Positions 23,801 through 29,407 of a stretch of DNA of 29,407 nt are shown here, piece after piece. The stretch is taken from NCBI GenBank assembly GCA_015680685.1, contig MNCI01007580.1, positions 181,567 to 210,973 of the forward strand, in the 5' to 3' direction. Every line of letters begins with the position of its first letter. Position 1 is the stretch's first letter. The DNA comes from Gnetum montanum (Eukaryota > Streptophyta > Gnetopsida > Gnetales > Gnetaceae). A model generated the notes under the pieces. That model did not search any database, was not told the origin of the DNA, and saw nothing but the letters and a program-made list of their open reading frames with translations. The translations under genes and the position numbers were made by a program.

Positions 23801-26800
23801 CTGATATATGCAAAACCAACTTGATCATCCTGAATCAAAGATAAAAGAATGTTTTAATGTGTATTATTTTGGGAAGTTAACATTAAATATTGAAGGAAAA
23901 AAACAACAAAACCCAAATGCAAAGAAAATTGAACAAGCAATACTTCAAGAAGTTTCACAGCTGCTGATGGAGATAGTGTTGTTGATGCTCCCATGTACTG
24001 GAGCAGTTGTTCCTCTGTTATGCCTCCCTACAATAGTGCAGCAGAAAGGGCGACTATTAGGTTACAATTAGTGTTTCTGTGAAACGTGCACAGTGGGAAT
24101 GACCCCAGAGTTACCCTGAGTGCACACATAACAAGAAATATTCTCCAACCAGAATTTGATCTCTATTGCACCGTACATAATGGAAAAACTTCAGATCATG
24201 AACTATGCAATCAATGAATTTTCTAACCTTTGGTGGCATCCATTCAACTCCATGCAAAAGGCATGATTCTCCATAACTAGCCCTTACTGCAGCCACAAAT
24301 AGTGTGCTTCTAAAAAACCTTGTGTTACCATCATATGGTTCTCCATAATGAGTTAAAGACCTTACATTTGCTATTGGCAGTGGACCTGAACGTAGAAAAC
24401 AAATATCTTTTAACAAATGTTTACCATAAATGTTCAGAATTTTGAAATCATATAAAAAAGTTTGTACTTTATAAACATGTATTGTTGTTGGCAATGGAAA
24501 ATCGATCAGAAAAAGTATGCTTTAGTTTAGGTGACAAACCTTTTGTGTATGCAAGTTACTATAAAATATTTGTTCTCTCCTGTGTAGAGAGGACCTCAGT
24601 AGGTTTTATCTATGAACCAGTAAGAGTACATAAGGATCGACAATGTTGATTTGTGTTCTCAAATATTTCAAAAGCATGGTGTATCCTTGATAAAATTGGT
24701 TTTCTTCAATAACTTCTTTTCAGAAAATTATAAAAGCACAGGTTGAAGGGACCATCATTTGGAGTGATGGTGAGGTGCTCATTTCTCAAGTCAAAGACCT
24801 AGGTTCAAGCCTGGGCGCAGCCACTGAAAGAGGTCAGGCTTTCACTCATCTACCAACCCTGGGACCTGCTTAGCAGGATGAGTACTATGGCTCTGGGTGA
24901 TGATCCTATAAAAGTACAGGTTAAAGTCTTTGCTTTCTCTACACATGGATAAGCCGGAGAACAATACCTATGCACATGGTGTATATATGCATGAAAATTT
25001 TGTTTGATGTGCAGAAAGCATAATACGCTTAAAGAGGCCACAGCATATTTTACAAACAAACTGTATTTTGATCTAGAAAAATAAAAAATTACACAATTAA
25101 CTATATAAAAGTCTAAATGTCAACACTGTATTTTGATCTAGAAAAATAAAAAATTACACAATTAACTATATAAAAGTCTAAATGTCAACGATGATAGCAA
25201 CTACAATTGATGTTTTAAGTTTTGGAGTTTTGGATCTAGCTAAACCTACCCTTGAAACAAAACTTAAGTTAAGAATAGGTTTCTGTAAATTTACATGCAA
25301 CTGTATAGATAGTGGAAGTTTGATTTTCTAGAGGAATGTAAGGGATAACACTTGTGCATCATCACAAAATTTATCAATTGTCTAAGTTACCAATATGTTT
25401 CTATAAAAAAAAAAGGTTACAAAGACAACATTGCTATAAATAATGTTGTTTGAACCCAGAACCTTACCAAGCTCATCATCAAACGCAAGACAATAAGCTT
25501 TGAGTTCTCCATCTGTCTCTCCATTCATGCGTTGACAAATTAGAAATGCTGCAAGCAATGATTCTGTGGCAGTCCCTGCTATGTCATTGTTTTCATCTGA
25601 AAGGGCATCCTTGAGAATCCCTGCAACCTCTTCGTAACCAAGATGACCACCAGATAGTACTTCTCTCAAAGCACCTACCAGCCTCATTTCAATGGCATTA
25701 CTTCCCACAAACCTGGGTCCAAAAGAAGATGTATCACCCATTAATGCGCCCTCAGGATCACCAATGAAAATAACATCTGGTGGCAAAACCTGAAGAAGCT
25801 GTGGCCAATATGCCTTCATGGCCCGTATTTCTCCCTCATTCCATTGTGTGTCTGCAGGAAAAGAATTAGCACGAACGGTCATCCCAGCAAAAAATGCCCC
25901 AAGCTGAGCTGCTGAAACTGCTTCTTCATTTACAAGCTCCCCTCTAGCTACCAATAGCAGGAAAGGAGAATGTCAGAACAATCAAAAATATATTTTCTAA
26001 TAAATAATATTGATTTAATTTTATTATCAACAATTTCATGAAAAAACATTGACTATGCTAAAAAGTTAAGTAGAAAGAAGTACATTTAAAACTTTCATTT
26101 TCATATACATAAACAACACATCAGAGGTCAACAAATCTGAAAGTCTTAGAGAACATGCACAAGCTTATTTATTCCTAAAATGTATTATCAAAATTTTGTA
26201 TTGATCTTTTGGAAGCTTTGTTAGAGCTCATTAACAATAATAGATTCTACAATTGGAAACAAAATATTAACACAAAGAATTATCACAGTGGCAACAATAT
26301 CAACCACATATCTGAAGTCATAATGAACAATGAGAAACTGAAAGCAAGTCTGAAGCCATTACCAAACTGCAGAAAATGTTCAGGCAATCCATCCAATTAC
26401 CCTTCATTTCAATTTATGCATGTCGTTGCTTACAAGCTAACCCAAAGTTCATTGAACCTAGGCATACTCTATTCTCTAATTAATTAAAAACATTTTAAAA
26501 AATCTAGTTGCTAATAATATTGACATTAATATCAATGCTAACAATCACTCCCTCAATGCCAACATGAGGAACAAACTTAGGAATACGCAATTGTTTCATT
26601 TTGTACCTTAAATATTTGCAGGGTGTGTAATTGACTTTTTGAATTTATTTTTTTGGAAGAATAAACAAAAGAAATGTACTTTTTGGAATTCCACTCAGAA
26701 TCATTGCAAACAAAGAAAATACTCTGCACATATTTGAGTTTAACGAAATGGATAATGTGGTTTCATAATAAACACCTCCAACTGTTTGAAAGCATAAGGT

Positions 26801-27616
26801 TTATTTTCCCTGTAAAATGTATTAACATATTATCATCATCATAGCTGTAGTCGCATATATTTTGATTAAAGCATGTACCTTGTTATCAAAGGTTCTATTA
26901 TAAGGGGTATGCGGAGATATGTAAGATATGTAGCACTTAGTCAGGGTAAAAATATGCATCTAGAACTATTGGCAGGTAAGTCATCATAGCAAGTACTTGA
27001 ATTTTAATAAGAGAAGGATTGTCACTCTTAGACTCAATGCTGATCCTACTCAGGTGAGTTTAACAAGATAAGCAAAAGTTTAACCTCTTTCAAGTGGTTG
27101 TACCTCAATGCTTATCCTACTAAAGCAGAGTTTGAGAGGGTGCCTCTTTCCAGTGGTTGCGCCCAGGCTCAATGGGAGCCACAATATTACAAATAAATAT
27201 TCCATGTTTGCATCATGATGGCAGTAATAAATCTAGAAATTCATGGCATAGTTATCAGAATGAAAATAGATGATAGAATGTAAATATACAAGACCTGATC
27301 TTAAGATGGTGTCAAGTACTTTGAAGGCCTGTTCTTCTGAAAGAGGCCGAGTCTGCGTAGGTCCTGTGCAGACGCGGCCCTGCGCTTCCAACACAGTCTG
27401 GTTGGGACGCTTCCATAAAGCAGCAGCAGCAGCTCCTCCTCCTCTGTATTCATCTGAGCGAGCAAACGAATGCCCGCTAAGATTTTGTGTTGGCGGACAA
27501 TACGTGCAAGCTCTGATTCGGGATTGTTTCGTCCTTTTTACGGAAAAACTGCGTGTTGAATCACAATGAGAAAACGCACCGCCAAGGCAACCAGGCTTAC
27601 ATCTTAGAGTTGCCAT
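8652..27616 (-). CDS. Plastid-targeted anthranilate phosphoribosyltransferase-like (GT family 3, TrpD2/YbiB-type) protein, ten exons, 573 aa
   Basis: Join on the minus strand: 27616-27295, 25947-25468, 24385-24228, 24027-23944, 23829-23777, 17016-16935, 10023-9916, 9433-9307, 9084-8999, 8873-8652. The lengths sum to 1,722 nt, every junction is GT-AG and in phase, and no stop occurs before the end. Residues 1-90 are basic and rich in Ser, Thr and Ala, with a Gly-Ala run, like a chloroplast transit peptide. Residues 91-267 hold helical GT3_N-type sequence and residues about 268-573 the GT3 body. The protein resembles what I recall of Arabidopsis At1g70570, annotated as a putative anthranilate phosphoribosyltransferase (for example [54 protein letters not shown]). 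The usual TrpD GTGGDG and KHGNR motifs are replaced by [10 protein letters not shown] (278-287) and LLHGVEW (310-316). It is therefore likely a TrpD2-type paralogue rather than the tryptophan enzyme, and its activity is unknown. Total intron length is 17.2 kb. Confidence 0.88.
8999..9084 (-). CDS. TrpD-like gene exon 9 (residues 472-500)
   Basis: The acceptor is TATGTTATAG/GAGTTC and the donor AGATCG/GTATGC. It encodes [20 protein letters not shown] then LTPRTDRS, the family's YGF-P-TPRTDRS region. Confidence 0.9.
9307..9433 (-). CDS. TrpD-like gene exon 8 (residues 430-471)
   Basis: The acceptor is TCTTTCAG/GGAGAG and the donor GGATG/GTATGC. It encodes [20 protein letters not shown], then [12 protein letters not shown] and a polar, less conserved tail ([10 protein letters not shown]). 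Confidence 0.9.
9434..9915 (-). other. Intron 7 of the TrpD-like gene
   Basis: 482 nt of AT-rich intron between exons 7 and 8. I see no repeat or coding element in it. Confidence 0.85.
9916..10023 (-). CDS. TrpD-like gene exon 7 (residues 394-429)
   Basis: The acceptor is CATCTCAG/GGAGCT and the donor GTAAAG/GTATTG. It encodes [20 protein letters not shown] and [16 protein letters not shown], 36 codons in phase 0 at both ends. This lies in the GT3 body. Confidence 0.9.
11153..11259. repeat. Left member of a ~107-bp direct repeat pair (partner 16377-16485)
   Basis: GCTTTCATTTATTTATTTTT, AGAGCATTCTT, AAAATTGGCTTTTAAA and ACTTCAACA occur in the same order here and at 16377-16485, with moderate divergence. 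The pair lies 5.2 kb apart and brackets the gypsy debris. It may be remnant LTR sequence of that element or an unrelated dispersed repeat. Confidence 0.6.
11480..11905. repeat. Block with recurring GGGTTGCAA-type motifs
   Basis: Variants of CAGGTTGCAACCC, AAGTCGCAACCC, TGGGTTGCAGCC, TGGGTTACAAT and GCGGGTTGCAATG recur. The opening CAGTCACAGTCAACTCGCAG is echoed near 11851 as GATCACAGTCTACTTGCAG. It is GC-richer than its surroundings. It is probably part of an LTR or untranslated region of the decayed element. Confidence 0.45.
12690..13990 (+). pseudogene. Ty3-gypsy gag-protease remnant
   Basis: Plus-strand sequence encodes a gag end ([16 protein letters not shown]), a CX2CX4HX4C zinc knuckle starting at 12887 (CFKCDEVGH, with a TGA inside it), and a retropepsin of the Ty3-gypsy type at about 13640-13915. 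The retropepsin includes [16 protein letters not shown], the family-typical HPKPCRVHW, and [16 protein letters not shown]. Several stops (TAA after HFDF, TGA after GKP) and frame breaks show it is dead. About 450 bp between knuckle and protease do not fit the element and may be a nested insertion. No reverse transcriptase, RNase H or integrase follows in recognisable form. Confidence 0.75.
14305..14955 (+). pseudogene. Decayed ORF with coiled-coil composition
   Basis: One reading frame, interrupted by a TGA at 14614 and further stops, shows lysine- and glutamate-rich heptad-like sequence. Examples are [40 protein letters not shown] and [18 protein letters not shown]. Composition and regular Leu spacing suggest a coiled coil. 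It follows the gypsy protease remnant on the same strand and may be an extra ORF of that element or of another one. The family is not recognised. Confidence 0.45.
15190..15385. repeat. Degenerate tandem repeat, unit about 50-60 bp
   Basis: About three to four diverged units share TTATTA..CCAT.ACTGGGAAGCTC followed by CTTGG.ATTATG.C and an A-rich stretch. It lies downstream of the coiled-coil ORF remnant and ends near GGGCCCTC. Confidence 0.6.
16377..16485. repeat. Right member of the ~107-bp direct repeat pair
   Basis: Matches 11153-11259 in the same orientation (TTTCATTTATTTATTTTT, GAGCATTCTTA.CAAAATTGG, GAAACTTCAACA). It marks the right edge of the repeat-rich part of intron 6. Confidence 0.6.
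16935..17016 (-). CDS. TrpD-like gene exon 6 (residues 366-393)
   Basis: The acceptor is TCATTTTAG/ATACAA and the donor GTCAAG/GTATTG. After completing the split Leu codon it encodes [20 protein letters not shown] and KVQQYVK, one of the most conserved parts of this plant family. The copia element sits in the intron before it. Confidence 0.9.
17444..17738 (+). repeat. 5' LTR of the copia element
   Basis: 295 bp, TG...CA ends, with a TATA-like TTTATATAT at 17608-17616 about 165 bp in. It differs from the 3' LTR at three places: GACCTC/GATCTC, CTTTTCCTG/CTTTTCTG and CTTCAATG/CTTGAATG. Confidence 0.95.
17608..17616 (+). promoter_or_regulatory. Putative LTR TATA box
   Basis: TTTATATAT in mid-LTR, identical in the 3' LTR. 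Its position fits the U3/R promoter of copia elements. Confidence 0.5.
17741..17752 (+). promoter_or_regulatory. Primer-binding site for initiator Met-tRNA
   Basis: TGGTATCAAAGC lies two bases after the 5' LTR. It matches the 3' end complement of plant initiator methionine tRNA (usual form TGGTATCAGAGC) with one difference. Confidence 0.85.
17790..22292 (+). pseudogene. Copia gag-pol polyprotein, one frame with three TAG stops
   Basis: The start is taken as the ATG at 17790 ([10 protein letters not shown]...). The upstream in-frame TTG is not needed. Gag (1-~300) has [17 protein letters not shown], a UBN2-like body, an RG-rich stretch and a CX2CX4HX4C knuckle at C265-C278. The protease motif is D336-S-G. 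Integrase has H465-X4-H470-X28-C499-X2-C502, then catalytic D529, D592 and E628. Reverse transcriptase has YVDD at 1176-1179. RNase H starts near YTDADW (D1340) and includes STAEAEY and KHIDIKHHH. The frame stays open apart from TAG at 19827, 19908 and 20358 (codons 680, 707, 857), all between the integrase core and reverse transcriptase. The same frame ends at TAG 22290-22292, inside the 3' LTR. A Pro/Ser/Ala-rich linker separates integrase from reverse transcriptase. Confidence 0.93.
22264..22273 (+). promoter_or_regulatory. Polypurine tract region
   Basis: A run of seven G (ATGGGGGGGTT) directly precedes the TG of the 3' LTR, the expected place for plus-strand priming. It is shorter and more G-only than many copia tracts. 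Confidence 0.6.
22274..22567 (+). repeat. 3' LTR of the copia element
   Basis: 294 bp, nearly identical to the 5' LTR. The last codons and the final stop of the pol frame lie within its first 19 bases. Confidence 0.95.
23777..23829 (-). CDS. TrpD-like gene exon 5 (residues 349-365)
   Basis: A 53-nt micro-sized exon: acceptor TTGATTCAG/GATGAT, donor TCGTT/GTATGA. It encodes [17 protein letters not shown] plus two bases of a Leu codon completed by exon 6. It is recognised by family resemblance and exact phase fit. Confidence 0.85.
23944..24027 (-). CDS. TrpD-like gene exon 4 (residues 321-348)
   Basis: The acceptor is CTATTGTAG/GGAGGC and the donor CTTGAA/GTATTG. It encodes [20 protein letters not shown] and then SAAVKLLE, 28 codons in phase 0 at both ends. 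It corresponds to the TrpD segment after the HG motif (SGSADLLEALG in canonical enzymes). Confidence 0.88.
24228..24385 (-). CDS. TrpD-like gene exon 3 (residues 268-320)
   Basis: The acceptor is ACGTTCAG/GTCCAC and the donor CCAAAG/GTTAGA. It encodes [19 protein letters not shown] followed by [14 protein letters not shown] and [11 protein letters not shown]. This aligns by position with the PRPP-binding loop and KHGNR segment of true anthranilate phosphoribosyltransferases, but both signatures are changed. Confidence 0.9.
24745..24906 (+). mobile_element. tRNA-type SINE with 16-bp target-site duplication
   Basis: A 162-bp body is flanked by TATAAAAGCACAGGTT (24729-24744) and TATAAAAGTACAGGTT (24907-24922), a direct repeat with one mismatch, as left by LINE-assisted retroposition. 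The head contains ATGGTGAGGTGCTC (A-box-like) and, about 35 bp on, GGTTCAAGCCTGG, close to the RNA polymerase III B box consensus. The 3' half carries CATCTACCAACCCTGG and ATGAGTACTATGGCTCTGGGTGATGATCC and lacks a long poly(A). Related copies occur at 961-1086 and 27031-27190. I do not assign a named family. Confidence 0.8.
25060..25189. repeat. Perfect 65-bp tandem duplication
   Basis: ACTGTATTTTGATCTAGAAA through AATGTCAAC occurs twice with no difference (25060-25124, 25125-25189). It is the most recent-looking of the local duplications. Confidence 0.95.
25468..25947 (-). CDS. TrpD-like gene exon 2 (residues 108-267)
   Basis: The acceptor is ATTGGTAG/CTAGAG and the donor CTTG/GTAAGG. It encodes [19 protein letters not shown], a variable middle, and a second helical segment ([19 protein letters not shown] then [20 protein letters not shown]), typical of the N-terminal helical domain of family 3 glycosyltransferases. 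It is the largest exon. Confidence 0.9.
25948..27294 (-). other. Intron 1 of the TrpD-like gene
   Basis: 1,347 nt, AT-rich. Apart from a multimeric SINE-like fragment at 27031-27190 I see nothing recognisable. Confidence 0.85.
27031..27190 (-). mobile_element. SINE-like repeat, tandem partial units
   Basis: On the minus strand a SINE-like tail (ATTGTGGCTCC) is followed by two successive units. Each begins near GCAACCACT/ACAACCACT, continues with GAAAGAGG, and ends with TAGGAT.AGCATTGAG. Only the first unit keeps GAGCCTGGGC. It looks like a head-to-tail duplication within a copy related to 24745-24906. Confidence 0.6.
27295..27616 (-). CDS. TrpD-like gene exon 1 (residues 1-107)
   Basis: ATG at 27616-27614. 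The exon encodes the transit-peptide-like region ([10 protein letters not shown]..., many Arg, Ser and Thr), a short Gly3-Ala5 run made by a GCT/GGA trinucleotide repeat, and the start of the first helical segment ([17 protein letters not shown]). The donor is TCAG/GTCTTG in phase 1. No earlier in-frame ATG is apparent, so this start is chosen. Confidence 0.85.
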
Positions 27617-29407
27617 TTTCAGGAATCACGAAATCATACAGTCCCCTCACTCCTCCCCCTTGACAACTCGATGAATCAGCCAATTACTGGAGAAAAGCGG
27701 GTATATTTTCAGAAAAGGACTACTTTAATCGCCATTTTTTGGCGTGGCTTCCGTCTGGGCTACTGCATGCAGACAATACAATGTATCACTGGAAAAGGCA
27801 GGGCTGGAATATTTCAAATTCTAGTAAACCAGAGATATTCATGAAACCTATGATACTTTGCCTGTGCACAGTTATTTTCTTACGGTTTTGAAGAATAATA
27901 GACAGTATAATACGGTACGAGACCCATGGTTTTGCCCGTATATTTTCAACCCTTGTTGTAGGTCGCCGCTTCCCAAGAATCTGGTGTTTCGACATCGTGG
28001 GGACGTAATCCAGGGACCGAGTTCCCCTTGGAATCGTCTCTACTGTGCCTTAACTTCTCTGTATGTATGCTTATTGTGGTAGCTCGTGCATATTCCATGA
28101 CTATCATTACTCATGCTTACGGACCCTGGCAACCCACTACGATGAAGGGGTGGGATCCATGAACAGTTGTTTAAATAAAATAAAATAAGAACCAATTTCA
28201 ACCTCATCCTAGCGAATAGAATAGAATAGTGATGTGCACTTCTAATGTGCAGTCTTTTTATCTTTTTTTACCTGCGGGTATGGACATACACTTTTGAGTT
28301 CACAAAACCAAGCCTTCATGGTGAGTATGGTGTATGCATGATGCATGATACCATGCATGGGAGTTAAGGCATGGTAGAAACACTTCTATGGTGTGGAGTC
28401 ATCATGTCCTTCCATCAACATGCTATGCCCATCCACATATGCCATCAAGCCCCATGTAGCCCTCAATCCTCGTGTTGAAAAATGGCTAGAACCCAAGTGG
28501 CTATGCCTCAACCACTATGTAATTTTACCACGTGTTTATTGATTGTGGGGCATTTTCTCCATACTTTGCAGAAGAAAATAAAATTCCAAGTTTTAGAAAG
28601 AAAGTAAACTATGGTAGCCCATCAAGTCATCATCTTAGCCTTATCCCAATAAAATGAGGTTAGCCACATGAGTTATTTTTAGTCATTCGCCTCTATGAAG
28701 AGCTTGATATTATATGTAATAATACATCATCATCATAGCCTTGTCCCAACAAAATAAGGCTGACTACATGAGTTCCCTTTCACCATTTGCCTCTATGAAG
28801 AGTGAGATCTTTGTTTATTTGCAATTTCTTCAAATCATCTTTAGTTGTTTTGTCCCATATCTTTTTTTATCTTCCTTTTGGTGTCTTTCTTGTAACAATA
28901 ATGTGGTAACCCTTTTTAATAGTGATAAAGTCAATTTTTGGTGCTCTACAATATCGTAACAACAATGTCATAGATACGTTGTTGTAACCCATGCTACGTC
29001 ATTGTTAATACGATGTCTCAGGATGTGTGCAACTCTATAAATACCAACACTTGGGTACACAATCAACAAATTTTTATTCCAAATCTTAGGAAAACTCTTG
29101 CAATTTGTTTTCTTAGTTAGTGATAGAGTGAATGGCTGCAGTGCAATGTTTAGCAGTTGAACAAAATCTTTATTTGAGTGAATTGTACTTGAATGCAATT
29201 CATGACAACAATAAAAATCAAGATTGCTTCCCATCATTGCACCATCCACTTAGTTTTATTTGTTTACTTAGCATAATTTCCATATTTTCCTAATTTAATC
29301 GTTTGCATTTTCAAAACACTTTAATTTACTTGCTCATTAGTGATGAGTGGCGAGGTACCCCTACACTCAACCATACGAATACGAGTGTGCACGCGCGATC
29401 CGGTCGA
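27617..29407. other. Upstream region of the TrpD-like gene and repeat-derived DNA
   Basis: No gene is supported here. The first few hundred bases should contain the 5' leader and core promoter of the minus-strand gene, but no clear TATA box is placed. Further out lie an RY-type palindrome CCATGCATGG (28351-28360), a CCACGTGT G-box/ABRE-like site (28528-28535) and a duplicated repeat (28628-28808). The right end is AT-rich. Confidence 0.5.
28628..28808. repeat. Two diverged copies of an 81-bp dispersed-type repeat
   Basis: CATCATCTTAGCCTTATCCC (28628) and CATCATCATAGCCTTGTCCC (28728) each begin an 81-bp unit that ends CGCCTCTATGAAGAG / TGCCTCTATGAAGAG, spaced 100 bp apart. The core (CCTTATCCCAA...GGTTAGCCACATGAG) resembles a motif I recall as recurrent in plant genomes (CCTTATCCCAAC..GGGGTCGGCTACATG), but I do not assign a family. 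Confidence 0.7.

Larger units (their letters stand above)
24386..25467 (-). other. Intron 2 of the TrpD-like gene
   Basis: 1,082 nt. It contains a complete SINE (24745-24906) with target-site duplications and a perfect 65-bp tandem duplication (25060-25189). The rest is AT-rich intron sequence. Confidence 0.85.

Noticed and set aside
24060-24110. Alternative exon reading GVTLGSFPL before exon 4
   Set aside because: It looked like the expected GGVTEEQ start of exon 4, but the true match ([13 protein letters not shown]) with a proper acceptor lies at 24027.
24111-24494. Minus-strand ORF of 127 codons as a stand-alone gene
   Set aside because: Only the central part (24228-24385) is coding, as exon 3. 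The ends read through the introns.
27270-27569. Plus-strand ORF of 99 codons
   Set aside because: It is the antisense of exon 1 of the TrpD-like gene and shows no family resemblance.
1-29407. CRISPR arrays, rRNA or tRNA genes, prokaryotic-type operons
   Set aside because: No regularly spaced short repeats with unique spacers, no rRNA-like blocks and no complete tRNA cloverleaf were seen. The only tRNA-like sequence is the SINE head.

Overview
The window is nuclear DNA of a land plant, most likely a seed plant. The evidence is a multi-exon host gene with plant-type GT-AG introns and a plastid-transit-like N-terminus, a Ty1-copia retrotransposon with an initiator-Met-tRNA primer site, Ty3-gypsy debris and tRNA-type SINEs. 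The very long, repeat-filled introns and AT-rich background would suit a gymnosperm, but nothing in the sequence fixes the species.

Left part (1-8651, plus strand): a small LYR-motif (Complex1_LYR-like) gene can be traced through three exons at 2800-2881, 6152-6249 and 6375-6450. Its splice phases agree, but its 5' end is unresolved and looks one base out of frame. Its 3.3-kb intron carries an eroded minus-strand coding segment of unknown identity (about 4650-5576). The rest is AT-rich non-coding DNA with several short tandem duplications and one SINE copy.

Middle and right part (8652-27616, minus strand): one intact ten-exon gene spans 18,965 nt. Its spliced CDS is 1,722 nt (573 aa) with all splice phases matching. 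It encodes a plastid-targeted member of the anthranilate phosphoribosyltransferase-like (glycosyltransferase family 3, TrpD2/YbiB-type) family, close to what I recall of Arabidopsis At1g70570. The canonical PRPP-binding and anthranilate-loop motifs are replaced, so it is probably not a tryptophan-pathway enzyme. About 91% of the gene is intron. Intron 6 (6.9 kb) holds a decayed Ty3-gypsy element. Intron 5 (6.8 kb) holds a young 5,124-bp Ty1-copia element in antisense orientation. Intron 2 holds a SINE with clear 16-bp target-site duplications, and intron 1 holds a multimeric SINE-like fragment.

The copia element (17444-22567) has LTRs that differ by two substitutions and one indel. A single gag-pol frame runs through it with no frameshift, but three TAG stops interrupt it within 534 bp between the integrase core and the reverse transcriptase. 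The 1.8 kb right of the host gene is its upstream region and repeat-derived DNA.

I see no CRISPR, tRNA, rRNA or prokaryotic-type system, and no defence or biosynthetic cluster. The most informative items are the hidden ten-exon gene, its divergent active site, the amber-only damage in an otherwise young copia element, and the LYR gene split over 3.6 kb.
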